Assembly: GCA_003151735.1 (NCBI GenBank)
Contig: PLYI01000087.1
Coordinates: 62,001 to 126,000 of the forward strand
Direction: 5' to 3'
Source of the DNA: Candidatus Bathyarchaeota archaeon
Lineage (GTDB): Archaea; Thermoproteota; Bathyarchaeia; Bathyarchaeales; Bathycorpusculaceae
DNA length: 64,000 bases
Shown here: positions 59,777 to 64,000 of the stretch, piece by piece
Position numbering within the stretch: the first letter of the stretch is position 1
How the letters are laid out: each line of letters opens with the position of its first letter
Notes under the pieces: model-generated
What the model was told of the DNA's origin: nothing
Databases searched by the model: none
What the model saw: the letters and a program-made list of their open reading frames with translations, nothing else
Made by a program: the position numbers and the translations under genes

Positions 59777-61252
59777 ATGAAAGTGCTTCTAATTAATCCG
59801 CCGCAGGCGTTTTATCCAGGCTCAGAGCAGCCTGCAGGCAATCTGCCGATTGGTTTAATGTACATAGCAGCAGTACTTCAGAGAGCGGGTGTGACAGTTG
59901 AGATTTTGGATGCTTTCATGGCGGCCACGTTCCAAAAGAACGGTGAAACGATAACTGTTGGAATGCCCTTTGAGCAGATTAAACAGGAAGTACAAAACCG
60001 AAAACCCGACATCGTTGGCATATCAGGACCATTCACCTGCCAAATAGAAAACTCCATTATAGTAAGCAAGCTAACCAAAGAAGTAAACCCAGACATTTTG
60101 ACGGTTATGGGTGGTCCACATGTCACTTTGGTTCCCAAGGAGTTTTTGGAAGAGGCAAAGGATGTGGATGTTGCAGTTATTGGTGAGGGCGAATACGCTA
60201 TGCTTGAGGTTGCTCAAGCGTTTGAAGGTAAAAAACAGTTAAGCGAAATCCAAGGCATTGCCTATCGCGAAAAAGAGAAAGTCATAATAAACCCGTCGAG
60301 GGCGCTTATTGAGAATTTGGATGAGTTGCCATACCCAGCCTACGACTTGGTAGATATGGAGCATTACCTTAACCCCAAAAAGATTGGGTACCGCAGTTTC
60401 CAAGACCGAGCAATTTCGATGATTACCAGCCGCGGTTGCCCGTTTAACTGCTGTTTCTGCGCAGTCCACCTGCACATGGGCCAGAAATTCAGAGCACACT
60501 CAGCCCAATACGTCTTAGACCACATTCAATACGTCGTTGACAAGTTTAAGGTTAAAAACATCTTTTTTGAAGACGACAACTTAACACTGGACGTTAAACG
60601 GTTCGAGGCTATATGTGACGGAATAATCGAGCGGAATATAAAGATTGGCTGGGAAACCCCAAACGGCGTACGGGCAGACTGTCTAAACATGGAATTGCTT
60701 AAGAAAATGAAGCAGTCGGGTGCCAACAGCATCTTTGTCGGCGTAGAGTCAGGCGACCAGCAAATCCTTGACAACGTAATCTGCAAGAGCTTGGACCTAA
60801 AACGCGTGGTTGAATTTGCTAAAGACGCAAAGCAAATCGGATTAAAAACAGGTGCCTTCTATATCATTGGTTTTCCAGGTGAAACAAAGGAGAACATGCA
60901 GAGAACTGTTGATTTTGCCCTTGGGCTTAAACGGGACTTTGATGTGGGGATGCATCTGTTTATAGCAACGCCGTCCTACGGCACAAGACTGTATGAAGAG
61001 TGCAAAGCTAAAGGTTACATCCAGCAGAACTTGACTTGGAACGCTTTCGCCGAGGCAAGACAACCAAAAGGCATGCCGCTTATCAAAACAAACGAGTTTA
61101 CACCTGCAGAGGTCAAGGAAATAGCTGCTAAGGCTTTGGCTGAATACAAGAAACTCTCGCTAATGGGACATGTTAAACATCCTAAAAAAGCACTTAAGAC
61201 GGCGTTTGACCAGCCCCAACTCATATTGAAGTACATCAAAAACTTGCTTTAA
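59777..61252 (+). CDS. B12-binding radical SAM protein
   Basis: A 491-aa protein. An N-terminal cobalamin-binding-like domain (LLINPPQAFYPGSEQ, VEILDAF, IVGISGPF, VMGGPHVTLVP, VIGEGEY) precedes a radical SAM core with SRGCPFNCCFC. GVESGDQQILDNV and GFYIIGFPGET-like YIIGFPGETKE are typical of the BchE/HpnP-type class B family, which methylate or rearrange lipids, cofactors or pigments. Substrate unknown. ATG 59777. Confidence 0.9.
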   Translation: MKVLLINPPQAFYPGSEQPAGNLPIGLMYIAAVLQRAGVTVEILDAFMAATFQKNGETITVGMPFEQIKQEVQNRKPDIVGISGPFTCQIENSIIVSKLTKEVNPDILTVMGGPHVTLVPKEFLEEAKDVDVAVIGEGEYAMLEVAQAFEGKKQLSEIQGIAYREKEKVIINPSRALIENLDELPYPAYDLVDMEHYLNPKKIGYRSFQDRAISMITSRGCPFNCCFCAVHLHMGQKFRAHSAQYVLDHIQYVVDKFKVKNIFFEDDNLTLDVKRFEAICDGIIERNIKIGWETPNGVRADCLNMELLKKMKQSGANSIFVGVESGDQQILDNVICKSLDLKRVVEFAKDAKQIGLKTGAFYIIGFPGETKENMQRTVDFALGLKRDFDVGMHLFIATPSYGTRLYEECKAKGYIQQNLTWNAFAEARQPKGMPLIKTNEFTPAEVKEIAAKALAEYKKLSLMGHVKHPKKALKTAFDQPQLILKYIKNLL

Positions 61253-61434
61253 TTGACGCTAATTTTGCCCTAACCCGTGTGGACAATTTTGCAGGCAAAA
61301 ACCCAGCTTACGGATTGTTGAACACGCAGTACTCTCAAGGAAAGAAGAACAACGCTTGAAAAATAATGCAGATTAAAGTGTTGTAGTTCTACCGATTGCA
61401 ATGCAATTTTGGGGCAAGAAATACCGGTTAACTG

Positions 61435-61478
61435 AAAGAAGAAGAAACAGAGAAAAAAAAGTGCATTTCTTCTTCTTT
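61435..61478. repeat. Inverted repeat 1, 13-bp arms
   Basis: AAAGAAGAAGAAA and TTTCTTCTTCTTT, perfect, 18-base loop. Confidence 0.85.
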
Positions 61479-61686
61479 TGACACCTAATCTTTTGACGCA
61501 TAGGTAGCTTCTGGGCAAAGTCAAGATAGAAGTAGTTGTTCACCCTAAAAATTTCACCCGTTCAACTTCTACCACTCTGAAATTCATCCGGCAAAACAAA
61601 TCTCGTCGAAGTAGTAGTGAACCCTTTTTTTCTGCAAAGCGCTCTACAACTTCTATAAGGAAAAGAATAAAATCCTAAAGGTTAGA

Positions 61687-61733
61687 AGAAGAAAAAATTG
61701 CTCCCAGCAGAATTACAACTCTTTTTTTCTTCT
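61687..61733. repeat. Inverted repeat 2, 11-bp arms
   Basis: AGAAGAAAAAA and TTTTTTCTTCT, perfect; the 25-base interval contains CTCCCAGCAG. Confidence 0.8.
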
Positions 61734-61775
61734 TTCAAGTTACTGCCAAAAAGATATGCTAACCAACTAACTGGT

Positions 61776-61811
61776 AGAAGAAGAAGTCCCCCAGCAGCAC
61801 CTTCTTCTTCT
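61776..61811. repeat. Inverted repeat 3, 11-bp arms
   Basis: AGAAGAAGAAG and CTTCTTCTTCT, perfect, 14-base loop containing CCCCAGCAG. Confidence 0.85.
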
Positions 61812-61912
61812 CTTAAGATAGGGTTCAGTTGAAAGAACACCTATGTGAAGTTTGACTATTTGGGTCTTTCTTCTATTCAATCTCTCCTAATTCAGCTTAA
61901 TTCTTCTCCTAG

Positions 61913-62140
61913 TTGACGACGAAGGAAAACACCTATCCACCACCACACCAAGAGGCAATATGGCAATGCATTCAACCCTCTAACAATCAACAAAATCCTT
62001 GGCAACACTTCGCCCAATTTAAGGAGTTTTTACGTGTAGGCTTTGTCTTTGAACAATGCTTGCTTTTTTTGATTGTAGCTATTGTGTTTACTCTAAGCCT
62101 AATGTTGAGTGGCTTGTTGAAAATCAATCCAATATTTTAG
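61913..62140 (+). CDS. Possible small single-span membrane protein
   Basis: 75 codons from TTG 61913: a polar Gln/Asn/Pro-rich N-terminus and one strong hydrophobic helix (CLLFLIVAIVFTLSLMLSGL). No family, no Shine-Dalgarno. Reported because the helix is clear, but it may be chance. Confidence 0.3.
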   Translation: MTTKENTYPPPHQEAIWQCIQPSNNQQNPWQHFAQFKEFLRVGFVFEQCLLFLIVAIVFTLSLMLSGLLKINPIF

Positions 62141-62327
62141 AAAAATGTTGTCTTAGAGAATGCTAACTGTAAACACTTTGTTTATTGCGAAATTGAAGGG
62201 CAGTTCTGCGGGTTGGTATTGTTAAGCTTGTGTCGAAAACATTAGGTGGCATCGTAACACTTTGACACGCGCGCTTCTTTGCACTTATGTTTATCTTATT
62301 ATTTGCGCATATATTATCGAACGTAAG

Positions 62328-63605
62328 ATGGCGAATTTAGCAATTATTGGCGCAGGTATAGGAGGTTGTTTAGCTGCGTATTTCGCACGCAATTACCTTC
62401 CAAGCGTAAAAGTAACCATTTACGATTCGCAAAACAGAATAGGCGGCAGAATCCTAACATACAATGCATCTGGCACCAGCATAGAATTGGGTGCTGCCTT
62501 CTTCGTCGGTTTCAACAGGACGCTTTTAGGCACCATAAATGCTGAGCGACTAAAAATAGCTCCCGTTGAAGGCCGCAAAGATTTTGCGGTATGGAATGGC
62601 TCAGAAGTCGTTTTTAGGTCAAACAAACAATCCTTTGCTACTATCTTTAGCCTTTTTGCTAAGTATCAGCTGAGCTTAGCGCGAACTTTCTTGCTTCTCA
62701 GAAAAGTAAGAGGACAAGTTGCCAAACTATATCGAGAAGAACTAAAAAATCCCGCCGACATCGGAGAACTTTTTGAATCCGTAGGTCTTGGTAAATGGCA
62801 TAGAATGTCTTTTTTGGAAGAGTTGATTAAGAGAGGTGTAAGCCAAGCCTTCATCGATGAAGTTGTAAACCCTATCACTAGGGACATATATTCTCAGAAC
62901 GCGGACTTGGGGGGCTTCGCCGGGCTTTCGGCTTTGATTGGAGTTTACTCAGGGCCAACATACAGTTTGGCTGAGGGCAACAGCAGTTTGACGGCTTACC
63001 TTGCGAATGTTTCAAAAGCCGCGGTTAAATTGGGTCAAAAAGTTGATCGGATAGAAAAGACTTCTAAAGGAACTTACCGGTTATACACTATGGATGGAGA
63101 GGCGGTTTTCGACAGCGTTATTGTCGCTACGCCTCTAGAACTTGCAAACATAGAATTTGATGGATTATCCATGCATGGTTGGACGCCTCAGCCTTATCAG
63201 GCCGTCTATAAACAGGTTATTCGGGGCATTTTTGACCCAAACTACTTTGGGTTGAAAAAATCAGCTGACCCTCCCGCTATCGTATTGACCACAAAAGACG
63301 CAGATCCAATAACTAACTTCAGCATTCAAAAAGCAAGCAATGGCGAGTCATTGGTTACGATTTCCTCGCCAAAACCCCTCAATTCCAACGTATTCAATGG
63401 TGTCTTCAAAAATGGCGGCGTCACAGTTCTGGAGCATTGCTGGAAAGCCGCATACCCTGTATTCAAACCCATAACTAAGTTGCCCTCAACACGTATTGAT
63501 AAACGGTTGATGTATGTCAATGCGGTTGAACCTTCGGTCTCAAGCATGGAAACCTCGGCTCTGTCAGCTTTAAACGCGGTACGACTGCTTGCCAAAGAAT
63601 ATTAA
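62328..63605 (+). CDS. FAD-dependent amine-oxidase/prenylcysteine-lyase-like oxidoreductase
   Basis: A 425-aa flavoprotein. The dinucleotide motif LAIIGAGIGGCLAAYFA opens it; NRIGGRILTY binds FAD, and SVIVATPLELANIEF is the second FAD motif. Similar proteins act on amines, prenylcysteine or porphyrinogens; substrate unknown. ATG 62328 (MANLAIIG) is chosen over a 22-codon hydrophobic extension. The Rieske gene follows by 22 bases. Confidence 0.85.
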   Translation: MANLAIIGAGIGGCLAAYFARNYLPSVKVTIYDSQNRIGGRILTYNASGTSIELGAAFFVGFNRTLLGTINAERLKIAPVEGRKDFAVWNGSEVVFRSNKQSFATIFSLFAKYQLSLARTFLLLRKVRGQVAKLYREELKNPADIGELFESVGLGKWHRMSFLEELIKRGVSQAFIDEVVNPITRDIYSQNADLGGFAGLSALIGVYSGPTYSLAEGNSSLTAYLANVSKAAVKLGQKVDRIEKTSKGTYRLYTMDGEAVFDSVIVATPLELANIEFDGLSMHGWTPQPYQAVYKQVIRGIFDPNYFGLKKSADPPAIVLTTKDADPITNFSIQKASNGESLVTISSPKPLNSNVFNGVFKNGGVTVLEHCWKAAYPVFKPITKLPSTRIDKRLMYVNAVEPSVSSMETSALSALNAVRLLAKEY

Positions 63606-63627
63606 GTGGATGCGAAGAGGGGTTTAT

Positions 63628-63960
63628 GTGGAATCAAGGTTTGTGAGAGTTGCTGGTATCTCAGATATAGATATTGGTAAAATGCAAAAGGTCACGGTAG
63701 GAGACATATCGATTCTCATTGCCAATGTTAATGGTAATTTTTTTGCTGTTGACAGCGTGTGTACTCATTTTGGCGGCGACCTTTCGGAAGGCATATTGGA
63801 AGGTAACATTGTTACGTGTCCTGTTCATAAGGCAAGATTTGATGTAATCTCTGGCAAAGTGGTTTCGCCTCCTGCTGAAGCGCTTGATCGCCCGGATATT
63901 GAAAACTTGTCAACGTATTTGGTAAAGATTGAAAACAAAGACATATTGATTAGAATATAA
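63628..63960 (+). CDS. Rieske [2Fe-2S] protein
   Basis: A 110-aa Rieske domain: CTHFGGDLSEG and CPVHKARFD supply the Cys-His pairs. GTG 63628 is preferred since GAGGGG lies 5 bases upstream; ATG 63610 is the alternative. Next to the FAD oxidoreductase on the same strand, so it may deliver electrons to or from it. Confidence 0.88.
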   Translation: MESRFVRVAGISDIDIGKMQKVTVGDISILIANVNGNFFAVDSVCTHFGGDLSEGILEGNIVTCPVHKARFDVISGKVVSPPAEALDRPDIENLSTYLVKIENKDILIRI

Positions 63961-64000
63961 TGGTGACAAACAAAAAATTCTTGTAAAGCGAAAAAGGACG

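Larger units (their letters stand above)
61253..61912. other. Noncoding stretch with three AAG/CTT hairpins
   Basis: 660 bases without a supported gene, rich in AAGAAG and CTTCTT runs. Three long inverted repeats: AAAGAAGAAGAAA (61435-61447) with 61466-61478; AGAAGAAAAAA (61687-61697) with 61723-61733; AGAAGAAGAAG (61776-61786) with 61801-61811. Loops of the second and third share CCCAGCAG. Could be a structured RNA or repeated regulatory region. Confidence 0.6.

Noticed and set aside
61253-61912. Rho-independent terminator series
   Set aside because: Stems are GAA/TTC without GC-rich cores and are spread over several hundred bases; archaeal termination does not need hairpins.

Overview
The window reads as chromosome from a TACK-type archaeon, most likely a Bathyarchaeia (MCG) lineage. 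Archaeal traits are an HMf-type histone, Alba, thermosome, RpoK, the eukaryote-like ribosomal proteins S17e, S25e, S26e and S3ae, archaease with RtcB, CofD (F420 synthesis), TrpB2 and a Tes-like radical SAM protein of the tetraether-lipid synthase group. S25e and S26e together argue for TACK or Asgard rather than Euryarchaeota. The lineage name is inferred from gene content; no rRNA gene is present to settle it.

Layout. 1-30.5 kb is a dense housekeeping region: a SAM hydrolase/MoaD/S17e cluster, TatD, histone, TrmB regulator, Tes-like enzyme, S25e, DegT aminotransferase, NAD-kinase-like protein, TrpB2 with a divergent ACT-domain regulator, thermosome-rpoK, Mut7-C/dihydroorotase, a GH15 glycosidase with a Rieske protein, CBS and DUF4438 proteins, S26e, a CDP-alcohol phosphatidyltransferase, a doubly frameshifted albA, a Na+/H+ antiporter, SerRS, S3ae, MoaE-CofD, a PhoU-like DUF47 protein, an RnfD-ferredoxin fusion and two tandem cyclophilins.

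31,312-42,032 is an integrated mobile element of about 10.7 kb, bounded by a perfect 49-bp direct repeat that is the 3' half of tRNA-Gly(TCC). The intact tRNA lies at the right end. The tyrosine integrase is split between the two ends (SSV-type integration); joining the ends restores one 333-aa frame. Cargo includes a TIR-domain gene translationally coupled to a protein that resembles the C-terminal module of AlbA_2/Schlafen-like proteins, a DUF4365 nuclease-like protein with a helical repeat tail, an RX4H HEPN-like protein, a RarA/MgsA C-terminal-like protein, a helicase-like protein with a degenerate P-loop, an OsmC protein and a secreted G1 glutamic peptidase. Two copies of a dyad DNA site lie inside the element. 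The TIR pair is the best candidate for an undescribed (probably antiviral) system.

42-57 kb is again chromosomal: an Elf1-like zinc protein, a transglutaminase-like surface protein, a flippase, RtcB and archease, an MBL hydrolase, adenylate kinase, an M42 peptidase, a VIT-like transporter, an HtrA-like protease, a decayed VapBC pair, two DNA-binding regulators, and a flavodoxin/ferritin-like operon. 57.4-59.6 kb carries five KGG-repeat stress proteins (one broken) and a DUF2795 protein. The right end has a B12-binding radical SAM protein, a 660-bp noncoding stretch with three AAG/CTT hairpins, an FAD oxidoreductase and a second Rieske protein.

Start codons deserve attention. S17e appears to start at CTG behind a strong Shine-Dalgarno site, the KGG genes start at TTG, and three small genes have no ATG, GTG or TTG at the position where their reading frame seems to begin.
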